In this document: positions 52,280-60,341 of the stretch, piece by piece
How positions within the stretch are numbered: the first letter of the stretch is position 1
How the letters are laid out: each line of letters opens with the position of its first letter
Origin: Neolewinella persica DSM 23188
GTDB lineage: Bacteria > Bacteroidota > Bacteroidia > Chitinophagales > Saprospiraceae
Assembly: GCF_000373105.1 (NCBI RefSeq)
Contig: NZ_KB890425.1
Span: 1-64,000 of the forward strand
DNA length: 64,000 bases
Direction: 5' to 3'
Made by a program: the position numbers and the translations under genes
The notes under the pieces: generated by a model
What the model saw: the letters and a program-made list of their open reading frames with translations, nothing else
Told to the model about the DNA's origin: nothing
Database searches by the model: none

Positions 52280-52813
52280 CATTTCCGGACTATTGATTGG
52301 TGATGCGGTGAAGGTATCGGGAGCAGCCGGGTTATTGTGTCAATGAACGTTAATGGGTGTGAATGAGGGTTTAAAGCTTGGAGTAGCTAATTGATTTTTC
52401 AAAAAAAAGACCATTCTGTAACTCGCTGATGAGCGTAGGTGCGATGAAGAACAACTTGGTTGACCGCCGAAGGTCGTTCAATATGATTGTCGCAGACCTG
52501 TTGTGCATAACAAATTGCACAAATTGAAGCTTTTCGGCCCGGACGCCCGCGGGGCCCTTAGCCTTCTCACTGCTACGCAGCTTCAGGCACGGGACACCAC
52601 GGGGTCCTAGACTCGCTCAGGACCCCGTAGCGTCGGCCAAACCGTGAAGCGGAGCGGAGGGGGGTGGTCGACCTGCGGGCGTCCGAACTCATCCACTAAG
52701 TGACTATTACTAACCGGTTGTGCATTTCGTTATGCACACGCAGACCTGTTGTAATGGGCAGGGTGCTTTTTTCAATGTAAATTGAGGGGGTAAGTGATAA
52801 AACCACCTCAATT
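52280..52813. other. Intergenic region containing a MITE-like element
   Basis: About 530 bp. A TGAAGGTA box near 52306 (TACCTTCA on the minus strand) may start the bat cluster. The rest is occupied by the structured element at 52491-52752. No gene supported. Confidence 0.55.
52491..52752. mobile_element. MITE-like structured element with 14 bp direct repeats
   Basis: CGCAGACCTGTTGT occurs at 52491-52504 and 52739-52752. The inner ends form imperfect inverted repeats: TTGTGCATAACAAATTGCAC near 52501 against TTGTGCATTTCGTTATGCAC near 52719. Further inside, CGGACGCCCGCGGG near 52540 pairs with CCTGCGGGCGTCCG near 52671, and ACGGGGTCCT with AGGACCCCGT (10 bp stem, 10 nt loop) at the centre near 52599-52628. 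Nested pairing over 250 bp without a gene suggests a non-autonomous mobile element or a structured RNA. Confidence 0.65.
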
Positions 52814-53248
52814 ATGAACGACAACACGACACTTCAGCAAGGAATCGATCAGTTCCGTAAAAGGAATGGGAAGTATTTCTCCGATAAAAAATATTCTGAA
52901 GAAGGGGAGGAGTTCATAAGGTGTCATGATGTAGCTCATGTTGTTTTCGGATGCGATACCACCATATACGGAGAGGGGGTAGTGAAAATATGGACAACTT
53001 TTGGGACAACCTTGAGCTTCTGGGAAGTAACGCGTGGATATAAAGAAGTAAGCGCTTTTACATTGTTTAAGATGTACAGTGTACAGCATGTATTGAGAAA
53101 TCTACTTAGCTACTTATGGGTAATTCCAAAAGTAATAGTCAGGGCAAAACGGATGCGTAAGCCTTGGCCGTTTTTAGCGTACCAGCCGTTTTTAGATACT
53201 CCGATTGCTGAAATTAGGGACGAATTTAATATTCAGGTGCTGTCGTGA
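52814..53248 (+). CDS. Coq4-like protein
   Basis: 144 residues, soluble and AT-rich in DNA. It contains HDVAH at residues 38-42 followed after exactly 11 residues by Glu54, which is the HDxxH-x11-E zinc-binding motif of the Coq4 family (ubiquinone synthesis scaffold). The following KIWTTFGTTLSFWEVTRGY and C-terminal FLDTPIAEIRDEFNIQVL are also compatible. This organism appears to make menaquinone by the futalosine route, so the role here is unclear. Directly follows the MITE-like element. Confidence 0.65.
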   Translation: MNDNTTLQQGIDQFRKRNGKYFSDKKYSEEGEEFIRCHDVAHVVFGCDTTIYGEGVVKIWTTFGTTLSFWEVTRGYKEVSAFTLFKMYSVQHVLRNLLSYLWVIPKVIVRAKRMRKPWPFLAYQPFLDTPIAEIRDEFNIQVLS

Positions 53249-53529
53249 TACTGTTGGATGTGAATAAAGGGTAGGTGCTTAAATAGTTAGTGATGAGGTT
53301 GTTGGGCATTGCTTCCCTAAATGTGCTGGACTGCTACTAGCGCGACTAAGCCAAGCCCACTCTCCTTGTCTATTCCGCTACGCGGGCTTAGCCGCTTTTC
53401 GCTTTCGGCCAGGATTAGTGACGAACATAGAAGGGTGAGACTAAAGCCAGGTCACCCAATTGCCGCTACCCGACAAGTGCTAGGGCACCTGCGAGTAGCT
53501 ATTCATTGGGGGGGAGGCATGTGTATAGA
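53249..53529. other. Intergenic region with degraded hairpin-family core
   Basis: About 280 bp. Near 53461-53505 TGCCGCTACCCGAC and GGGCACCTGCGAGTAGCTAT resemble the ends of the shared core. CTAAGCCAAGCCC near 53345 can pair partly with GGGCTTAG near 53385. No gene supported. Confidence 0.45.
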
Positions 53530-54075
53530 CTATTCTCCCGAGTACTTCTTAATCGACTCAACTAACTGATTAGCTAGATAGTAGTAAACCTTATCGTCTA
53601 TTGGATTTGGTTTTACAAACAAGGTTAGTTCGCTTTCTCCCAACATGCGTCCAGTATGGTCATAGAATACAAAGTATGTTTCTCCACCAACCGATAATTC
53701 ATAACCTTTTTGAAAAAAGGGGGACTCAAAACTTATAAAATCATCGTGGTACGATTCTCTGTCAAATGCAATAGTCATAAGTTCTTGCTTTTTGACAACA
53801 ACCTTTCTATCTAAATTTATCATGGTCCCATCGGATGACCTTCTCAACAAGTATTGTACAAAAGTGTTGGAAGTGTCCTTATGCAATAGAATAATCCAAT
53901 CGCTTGATAGGGTCATTCCTAAATACGGATAGCTGTTTTCAATACCTACAGCCTCCGCAGCAGACTTAATGATAGAATCACGACTAGCAGAATCAAACTC
54001 AGTAGTTGTTCTACAACCAAGAAGCGTCATGCCTGTCAGCAACGTAAAAAATAATAATAGTTGACGGATATACAT
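53530..54075 (-). CDS. Lipoprotein directly after RHS tip, possible immunity protein
   Basis: 181 residues. Signal peptide MYIRQLLLFFTLLTGMTLLGC with lipobox LLGC at residue 21, then a mostly beta-strand mature part (DWIILLHKDTSNTFVQYLLR, YELSVGGETYFVFYDHTGRM). No family recognised. It starts 3 bp after the RHS stop codon, indicating co-expression. RHS toxins usually have their immunity gene at this position, and an envelope lipoprotein could neutralise an incoming toxin. This is inference from position only. Confidence 0.65.
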   Translation of the reverse strand: MYIRQLLLFFTLLTGMTLLGCRTTTEFDSASRDSIIKSAAEAVGIENSYPYLGMTLSSDWIILLHKDTSNTFVQYLLRRSSDGTMINLDRKVVVKKQELMTIAFDRESYHDDFISFESPFFQKGYELSVGGETYFVFYDHTGRMLGESELTLFVKPNPIDDKVYYYLANQLVESIKKYSGE

Positions 54076-54078
54076 ATT

Positions 54079-55131
54079 CTACTGTCTTTTAGGTAACGCG
54101 TTCGGGTCGACTACTTTACCTCCTGCATGATTGGAACCATCACGAGTTGGAAGACCTTTGACTCTTCTTATTAGATTATCTGTCCTAATAGCTCGGGTAT
54201 TATTCGCTTGGTTGCTAGCTCCCCTGCCACTGGCTACACCATGGCCAACAACCTCATGCCCCATAGTAGTACTTCTACCAGCTGAGTGAGTAGCGCCAGG
54301 TCCTTCTATAATATATGAATGCGATCCCTTACCGGTTGGGACATTAAAGCCTTCTCCTCCCAAGCCGTTGAGAATTACCTGAGCACTAACTTTCCCATCT
54401 GGTCCTCTCATTCCATCTCCAAACCCTTCTTGCACACTGTTGATGTAATCCACAAAAGCGTTGCCTCCCTCAGTAGATAGGCTCTCATCAGAATCCACGT
54501 ACTCTACTTTATGAACATCCTCTGAATTAATTGCGCCTGTCACTTCAGATACCAGAGCCGCTTCATCTTTGGTCAGCTCTACTCCATTTAACGCAGCAGT
54601 TAAGTCATCGCTACCAATACTTGCGATCGCTCTTCCTTTACCTTTTTTGCCAGTTCGTTTTATGAGAGCTCGAAGATTAGAGAATTTATCACCCGCAAAA
54701 ATATCGTGCAGGTCATTCACAACTTGTTCAGCATCGTCTTTAGAAACCCCTTCGACTCTCATTCCATCGGGATCTAAATACCTAATCGGGTTGCCCAAAA
54801 CATAATTATATGGAGAGTATGCGACGTATTCCTCAGCTAAAGGATCAATGCTACTCCACCGCGCCACCGCCGGATCATACCACCGCGCCCCATAATCATA
54901 CAACCCCAACTCCTCAGAAAACTCCTTCCCATTATACCGATACCGAGAGTCGTCACCTCCATAGTTGTTCCATGGGCCGTTGAGTTCCAGGCCAAAGGGA
55001 TAATAGTGGTGTTCCTGTAAAATTTCCCCAGTTGTTTCTTCGATAATGCCATCGTTGTCTTTGTTTGCGAACATCATGCGGGGATGGTTAAAACTATTGT
55101 GGACTTTTTCCATGCGATTAAAAACAGGCAA
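54079..55131 (-). CDS. Orphan RHS C-terminal tip with metalloprotease-like domain
   Basis: 350 residues from TTG 55131 (first ATG 55113). It begins in the middle of an RHS repeat: PRMMFANKDNDGIIEETTG, HHYYPFGLELNGPW, RYRYNGKEFSEELGLYDYGA then RWYDPAVARWSSIDPLAEEY and NYVLGNPIRYLDPDG, the conserved RHS core end. After that is a variable tip of about 220 residues containing GHEVVGHGVASGRG near residue 292 and AIRTDNLIRRV. The HE..GHG plus downstream acidic residue pattern recalls zinc metalloprotease-type RHS tips, not proven. An in-frame TGA lies directly upstream of the TTG, so the N-terminal RHS repeats are missing here. Confidence 0.8.
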   Translation of the reverse strand: MPVFNRMEKVHNSFNHPRMMFANKDNDGIIEETTGEILQEHHYYPFGLELNGPWNNYGGDDSRYRYNGKEFSEELGLYDYGARWYDPAVARWSSIDPLAEEYVAYSPYNYVLGNPIRYLDPDGMRVEGVSKDDAEQVVNDLHDIFAGDKFSNLRALIKRTGKKGKGRAIASIGSDDLTAALNGVELTKDEAALVSEVTGAINSEDVHKVEYVDSDESLSTEGGNAFVDYINSVQEGFGDGMRGPDGKVSAQVILNGLGGEGFNVPTGKGSHSYIIEGPGATHSAGRSTTMGHEVVGHGVASGRGASNQANNTRAIRTDNLIRRVKGLPTRDGSNHAGGKVVDPNALPKRQ

Positions 55132-55148
55132 TCATTACTACCTGAAAA

Positions 55149-55409
55149 TCAATAAAAAAACAACCATTCAATGATTAATAATACTAATAACAGCATTAAA
55201 GCCCAAATAATACGAAGCTGAAAAATACGGCATCCTCCCCCAATTAATATTATAGAAAAGCCATAATGAAATAGGTGGGCAACCCATTCATACTTATCCA
55301 TGGTGGCAGAACCTTGATAGCCGAAGATAAAATACCCCCCAAAGATGGTAACGAACAACGAAGCGAACCAACTAATGACAACGAGGACTACAGTCTTGAT
55401 TATTTCCAT
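55149..55409 (-). CDS. Small membrane protein of unknown function
   Basis: 86 residues from ATG 55409 (an ATG four codons earlier is possible). Three hydrophobic segments, roughly 4-28 (VVLVVISWFASLFVTIFGGY), 45-60 and 65-85 (IWALMLLLVLLIIEWLFFY). AT-rich, 17 bp upstream of the RHS tip on the same strand. No family recognised. Might belong to the same accessory cassette. Confidence 0.55.
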   Translation of the reverse strand: MEIIKTVVLVVISWFASLFVTIFGGYFIFGYQGSATMDKYEWVAHLFHYGFSIILIGGGCRIFQLRIIWALMLLLVLLIIEWLFFY

Positions 55410-55481
55410 GCTTGTACCCATATCTACTTAACGGCCCATTACATTGATGGTTCCCTCAGAGTCACTCTCCTCCCCAAACCC

Positions 55482-55489
55482 TATCTTAG
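55482..55489 (+). promoter_or_regulatory. -7 box of the lytic transglycosylase gene
   Basis: TATCTTAG 24 bp before the TTG start; this spacing supports the TTG. Confidence 0.5.
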
Positions 55490-55513
55490 CCAAAATCTTA
55501 CCCCAGTCTTATT

Positions 55514-56869
55514 TTGAGCTTACCCCTTCGGATTGTCTACCTACTCCTGCTACTAACCTGCAGCACGACGGCTTTTGCCGCCTCCCCCGCCGAAGCGCGG
55601 GCGGAGCACATCATGGAGGTGGCCGACTCCATGGTCAAAGCCCGGCTGGCGTTGCTGGACAGTTCCATCATGGAGCACCGCTACGACGATGCGGTGAAGC
55701 GACGCATCATAAATTACGTGGAGAACTGGCCGATTACCTCCGCGCGCCTGCTGGCGCGCTCCGCCCGCTTCTTCCCCATCTTCGAGCAGCAACTGGCCAC
55801 CGCCGGTATGCCCCTCGGCCTCAAGTACGTTACGGTGCAGGAGAGCGCCCTGCGCCCCTACGCCACCAGCCATGCCGGCGCCGGCGGCCTGTGGCAGCTT
55901 ATGCCGGGTACCGCCCGCGAGCTGGGCCTTACGGTGAATGACATCCTGGACGAGCGCCTCGACCCCGAACTGGGCTGCGTTGCCGGCCTCGAATACCTTA
56001 AAATTCAGTACGAACGATACGAAGACTGGGCCCTCGCCCTGGCCGCCTACAACTGCGGCCCCGGCAACGTCAACAAAGCGCTGCGGCGCAGCCGCGGACG
56101 AGACTACTGGTCGATCCGCAAGCACCTCCCCCGCGAAACCAGGAACTACCTCCCCAACATCATTGCCGCTACCTACGTGATGGCTTTTCACCACCACCAC
56201 GACGTGGTCCCCGCGCCGATGGACCTGGATATGCAGCTAACCGAAGCCATCACCGTGTACCGAAAACTAAGCCTGTACCGGGTGGCGCAGGTGACGGGGC
56301 TGCGCCCCGATGTAGTCGTTGAGCTCAACGCGCAATACCTGGCCGGCTACCTGCCCGGGCTGCCCGGAGGGCACCGCCTGCGCCTGCCCAGCCGGGTAAT
56401 GCCCGCCATGCGGACCTATCTATCTCTGCATTCGGCAGACCAACCTGAAACGGCCGCCAACCTGCCCTGGAGCAGCCCCCGTCTGAACCGGGGAGAATTA
56501 CACTCGGAACGTTTTTACGAACAGTTTCATACCGTCCCCGGTAGCCAGGACACGGCCCTTCGCCAGGTGGCCAATAACTACCAGTTACCGGTAGACCAAC
56601 TCGCAGTATGGAGTAATCAGGGGGAATTCGACAGCCTGGAGCAGTTCACCAGCCTTTATTTCTACCGGGTTGGGACCTATTTACCCTACGACCCGCGGGA
56701 CCGCAACACCCCCCCAGCTCCGCCAACCATCGCCAACCTGCCCGCAACTCCGGTGAGGATCCCTAACCGACATCCAGGGGAATGGCTGCCGCCGGTAAGC
56801 CCACCATTACCTGCGACTCTGGAGAAAAAAGCTGGTCTGATGGACTGGATTAAGGGGCGGTTTAAGTAG
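55514..56869 (+). CDS. Lytic murein transglycosylase, MltD-like
   Basis: 451 residues. Start TTG 55514 gives MSLPLRIVYLLLLLTCSTTA, a signal peptide. The SLT domain (about 95-220) has catalytic Glu in KYVTVQESALRPYATSHAG, GGLWQLMPGTARELGL, and LALAAYNCGPGNVNKALRR. The C-terminal half has two LysM-like segments (LYRVAQVTGLRPDVVVELNA, LRQVANNYQLPVDQLAVWS) that would bind peptidoglycan. It cleaves glycan strands with anhydro-muramic ends; AnmK, encoded 7 kb away, recycles such products. GC-richer than the neighbouring island. Confidence 0.92.
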   Translation: MSLPLRIVYLLLLLTCSTTAFAASPAEARAEHIMEVADSMVKARLALLDSSIMEHRYDDAVKRRIINYVENWPITSARLLARSARFFPIFEQQLATAGMPLGLKYVTVQESALRPYATSHAGAGGLWQLMPGTARELGLTVNDILDERLDPELGCVAGLEYLKIQYERYEDWALALAAYNCGPGNVNKALRRSRGRDYWSIRKHLPRETRNYLPNIIAATYVMAFHHHHDVVPAPMDLDMQLTEAITVYRKLSLYRVAQVTGLRPDVVVELNAQYLAGYLPGLPGGHRLRLPSRVMPAMRTYLSLHSADQPETAANLPWSSPRLNRGELHSERFYEQFHTVPGSQDTALRQVANNYQLPVDQLAVWSNQGEFDSLEQFTSLYFYRVGTYLPYDPRDRNTPPAPPTIANLPATPVRIPNRHPGEWLPPVSPPLPATLEKKAGLMDWIKGRFK

Positions 56870-57092
56870 GTGTATGTTGGATAGGAAAAAAGGCTAACCT
56901 ACGGCTACTGCTTTGCTGTATCTGCCTAATTAGCTTAGTCCTGTAGATTTTACTTGCGTTTTGGGCTACGGAGCATCTTTCTTTTACCTGAAAACACTGA
57001 TGCTTGGGTCATCCCTCTCCGGGGGAGAGAGACCGAGGGAGAGGTGCATGATAGCCCTGGGAGAGAAGTAATTTGCTCTTCAAAAACCTCCC

Positions 57093-57114
57093 CCTGTATC
57101 CTGCGGCCGCGCCC
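57093..57114 (+). repeat. Dispersed GC-rich word, variant copy 14
   Basis: CTGTATCCTGCGGCCGCGCC then CA and an A-run; the left part carries TATC in place of CACC. Intergenic after the transglycosylase gene, where a CCTCTCC/GGAGAGG hairpin (57013-57041) also lies. Confidence 0.6.
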
Positions 57115-57143
57115 AAAAAAAACTAAATCCTGAAAACTGAACC

Positions 57144-60100
57144 CTAATAATTCTCCCGGTACCACTCATCATACCCTTCCACCGTACGAGCCTTGAGCAC
57201 TTCCCGGTAGTTGCTTTGGGAGACAGCGTAGACTTTGTAATTAAACTTGCCAGCATTAAGGAATTCCTTCTCTCTGCTTATCGCGTTGTCGACATATGCC
57301 TTGGCGGTTTCACCTGACTTAAGTCTGCGGACGACCAAAACCGGCGTCTTGTTATCGGCCCCGAGGTACACATTGGTAGTTCTCAGACGATCGGTCTTGT
57401 TGTACTTCACGTTGAATTCGCTGACTTTGATCTTCGCTTCGTTCAGGTCCGTATCGAAGTCATCAAATACAATGAGAATATAGTGTAACTCCTTCATTGT
57501 TTCTTTGAAACCACCACCTATTGCACCACCAGCCTGGCCGGGGATGCGGGCGCCGCTCTCCCCCAGCAGGCGCAGGATCTCCCGGGCGCGGGATTGCTCG
57601 GGGGTATTCTCAAACTGGGAAACCACTTGGCGTAGCTCATTTATGTAGGCCTGCCGCCCCTGAGTGTTGCCCGTAGTCATGGCGAGTAGCAGAGCATAGC
57701 GTGCTTTGAGTGGGTGTTTACCTAGTAAGGTCGCTCGGCCTTTGACCGCCATTTCGTGGGCGGTTTTGTAATCACCATCCTCAAAAGCCCTATAAGCTTT
57801 TTCGTATTCCAGTGTTTCAGAATTTTCCTTAGCCATCAATTCGGCGGCATAACCTGGCTCATTGGCCAGCTTCTCGAATTTGGATCCGGGGTACCGGTTT
57901 TGCAGTTGGCGGGCAATTACCAGTGCTTTGTCCATCCGCCCTTCTTCCTTGTGGATGACATATTGGTAATACCAGCTCTCCGCTTCACCATTGGATCCGG
58001 GGTAGCGGGTATTCAGCGTTTCGAATGCCTCGATAGATTTGGCATTATTTTCCAGTTGGTCGCGGTATTCGCGACCCAGATTGAACCAGTTGTTGGACTG
58101 CTGGATCGTCATCGTTGAGATTTCCCCCTCGGTGGTGGGAATACCTTCGAGGAGTTTTTTGATCTCGTCTTCGGTTACCATTTTAATCTCTTCCGGAGCG
58201 GCGGTACCCGTATCCCCGGGATCAGTGAAAATAGTAGTGGTTTCAGTGCTACGACTGCGTCGCCAATTATCCGTCAGGGAGCGATCACCCCACTGCCGCT
58301 CGAAATCGCGCTTCCCTCGTTTTACCGTTTGTGGATTATAGGCAAAGAAATCGCTTTTATTGGAAACGGCTGGGCCACGCGGTCGGGAGCCTCCGGGATC
58401 TGGCTGCGGGCTTGGGCGGGCGGCCTCTGCCCGGCGACGCTCAAAAAGATCCGTTGCCCACTTCTGCCGTGAAGGCTCGGGCAGCATACCGATACGCAGG
58501 AGGCTGTCCTTTAATTGAATGTCGGTCAGGGCATCAGCTATTCCGGTCAGTTGATCCCGACGTTCGGTTACCACGTCATAGCGCAGGTCGCCCTTATCCA
58601 TTACGTTGAGGGTGGTATCGTAATAAAGCTTCGCCGGCAGGTAATTGTCTTGATCGTAGGCAAGGTCCCCAAGAAGTTTATAAGCTTCGGTACGTTGAAC
58701 GGGACCAGCAGAGGGACTGGCAAGTGCCTGCTGCAGGTACGCCGCGCCTCCGGCGTTGTCCCCATTACGCAAGGATACCGCTGCCATGGAAAAGAGGATC
58801 TGGCTTTCGTAGGGCAGGTTTTTATCTTCTTTTGCCATCCGTCCCAATTTCTTCAGGGCGTCTTCGGCGGAGCCGGAACCGCTGAGGAAAGCATTCTGTG
58901 CGAGGTTGAGTCGCGCACCTAATTCCAGCTCGTAATCAGGTCGGGCGGCAATGGTTTGCTCAAACGCGGAAGCAGCGCCGGAGGGCTGACCGAGCTCCTG
59001 GTAGAGTTGCCCGGCGATGTAATAGAAGCGGGCGCGTTCATTGCGTTCTTTAGCTACCGCGGCGGCTTCTTCAAGATAAGGGATCGCCTTCTCTAATTCG
59101 TCCTGTTCGAGGTAAAGGTAGGCTTGTACGGCCATCGCCCTACGGCGCACATCGGGGAATGTTCCCCGATTATTACGCATATCCTCCAGAATAATCTGGG
59201 CCTGATCAAAGGCGTCCCGTTTGATCAAAGTCCATGCCAACCATAAGCGCCCTTCCTGAAAAGCAGGACGGTGCTTGGCGAGGTAACTGTCGGGCTTTTT
59301 ACCGTAAGTCTCCCCATCAGCGCCGAGGTCAGAGGTCATGTTGAAAATGGAGATCATCCCCACAGGTCCGAGATCTTCTTCCTCTTCTTCTATGTCCGGT
59401 TCATTCTCGAGGCCGGCGACGGCAGAGGTGTCTGTCCGGACCCGGGGAGGAAGCTTAATACCGCGCTTCCGGGCACGAATCCGCTCCTTACGTTCTTTAT
59501 CTCGCGCCTTTTTGCGCAGTTTAGCAGCCTTGGCCCGTTCCTTCTGCAACTTGTCTCTTTCTTTTGCGGCGTCCTTACGGGCACGCAAACGGTCTTTGCG
59601 GTCCTGGGCGGGGTTAGATTCGACCTTGCGCCGACTTACGTAAGCTTCTTCTTCCGGCTCGTCTTTAGCACCTTTCCTGGCTTTAGACTTCTTCCGTTTT
59701 GGCCGTGGGCGAAACTCGTTCACCATGAACCGCAAAGTTTTCTCCGCGCTCTCGTAATCCTGTTTGACCAATTGTGCCTGCCCCACCAGCAAATAGCTGT
59801 CGTCTACCCAATTGCTGTAAGGATGTTTCTTTACAACGATGGCCACTTTCTCGATGGCTACGTCCAGGTCCGTTGCTACCGCACTCGTGTTTTGGAGTTC
59901 CAGGAAGGGGAACATTTTAAGCCGCTGGGTATAATTGTCGACGTGTTGATCGTCGATACCCATCAATGTCTCCGCCATGAGCTCCTTGGCGTTGAAGTAG
60001 CCGTTATAATGGGAGTTCATGTTGTGCCAGAGCTTACCAAGCGCACTTTGCTCATCGCGGCGTTTGGTGGAAGCGCAGCTGGAAACAGCCATTTGAAAGG

Positions 60101-60182
60101 CCAGCAACAATAGGAGAAATCGGGTAAGCTTGATCAAAACGAGACTACTTTTATGCGGAGTTTTCTGGCTGGGGAAAGCCAT
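57144..60182 (-). CDS. porW: SprE/PorW-type TPR lipoprotein of gliding/T9SS
   Basis: 1012 residues. Signal peptide to the lipobox AVSSCAS (Cys near residue 36). The family-defining region GKLWHNMNSHYNGYFNAKEL follows. A charged, low-complexity insertion (about 150-270; repeats of KR, RKDAAKERDKLQKERAKAA) and many TPR units (about 300-830; ARFYYIAGQLYQELGQPSGA) make up the bulk. The C-terminal domain (about 890-1012) has HYILIVFDDFDTDLNEAKIK and VSEFNVKYNKTDRLRTTNVY. PorW/SprE lipoproteins link the T9SS ring complex to the motor and are needed for secretion. This fits the T9SS substrates here. Divergent from the M23 gene. Confidence 0.9.
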   Translation of the reverse strand: MAFPSQKTPHKSSLVLIKLTRFLLLLLAFQMAVSSCASTKRRDEQSALGKLWHNMNSHYNGYFNAKELMAETLMGIDDQHVDNYTQRLKMFPFLELQNTSAVATDLDVAIEKVAIVVKKHPYSNWVDDSYLLVGQAQLVKQDYESAEKTLRFMVNEFRPRPKRKKSKARKGAKDEPEEEAYVSRRKVESNPAQDRKDRLRARKDAAKERDKLQKERAKAAKLRKKARDKERKERIRARKRGIKLPPRVRTDTSAVAGLENEPDIEEEEEDLGPVGMISIFNMTSDLGADGETYGKKPDSYLAKHRPAFQEGRLWLAWTLIKRDAFDQAQIILEDMRNNRGTFPDVRRRAMAVQAYLYLEQDELEKAIPYLEEAAAVAKERNERARFYYIAGQLYQELGQPSGAASAFEQTIAARPDYELELGARLNLAQNAFLSGSGSAEDALKKLGRMAKEDKNLPYESQILFSMAAVSLRNGDNAGGAAYLQQALASPSAGPVQRTEAYKLLGDLAYDQDNYLPAKLYYDTTLNVMDKGDLRYDVVTERRDQLTGIADALTDIQLKDSLLRIGMLPEPSRQKWATDLFERRRAEAARPSPQPDPGGSRPRGPAVSNKSDFFAYNPQTVKRGKRDFERQWGDRSLTDNWRRSRSTETTTIFTDPGDTGTAAPEEIKMVTEDEIKKLLEGIPTTEGEISTMTIQQSNNWFNLGREYRDQLENNAKSIEAFETLNTRYPGSNGEAESWYYQYVIHKEEGRMDKALVIARQLQNRYPGSKFEKLANEPGYAAELMAKENSETLEYEKAYRAFEDGDYKTAHEMAVKGRATLLGKHPLKARYALLLAMTTGNTQGRQAYINELRQVVSQFENTPEQSRAREILRLLGESGARIPGQAGGAIGGGFKETMKELHYILIVFDDFDTDLNEAKIKVSEFNVKYNKTDRLRTTNVYLGADNKTPVLVVRRLKSGETAKAYVDNAISREKEFLNAGKFNYKVYAVSQSNYREVLKARTVEGYDEWYRENY

Positions 60183-60220
60183 AAAACAAAATCATTGGGA
60201 TGCGTAGCGGAAGGAGCCGT

Positions 60221-60228
60221 TATCTTTG
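60221..60228 (+). promoter_or_regulatory. -7 box of the M23 peptidase gene
   Basis: TATCTTTG exact match; implies a 5' leader of about 105 nt before ATG 60342. Confidence 0.55.
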
Positions 60229-60246
60229 CTGCCCCCTAAGAGGACG

Positions 60247-60254
60247 CAAAGGTA
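60247..60254 (-). promoter_or_regulatory. -7 box of porW
   Basis: CAAAGGTA reads TACCTTTG on the coding strand, an exact match 65 bp before the porW start. It faces the plus-strand box at 60221-60228; the two transcripts would start within about 10 bp of each other. Confidence 0.55.
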
Positions 60255-60341
60255 AGCATCCTCACTTTGCCGCATCTGATTTGAAACGTTGAGGGTCAGG
60301 CACAAAGTGTAAGGTTAACAGAGAAAAATAATCCCTTCCCT

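Noticed and set aside
52491-52752. Possible replication origin because of nested palindromes
   Set aside because: No DnaA-box cluster or dnaA/dnaN genes nearby; direct and inverted terminal repeats fit a small mobile element better.
54079-55131. Complete RHS gene
   Set aside because: The open frame is stopped by TGA just upstream of TTG 55131 and no RHS repeats occur further upstream; only the core end and tip are present.
59271-60113. 280-codon plus-strand frame
   Set aside because: Antisense to porW; residue pattern (Phe/Leu runs opposite Lys/Glu repeats) is a mirror of the charged insertion.
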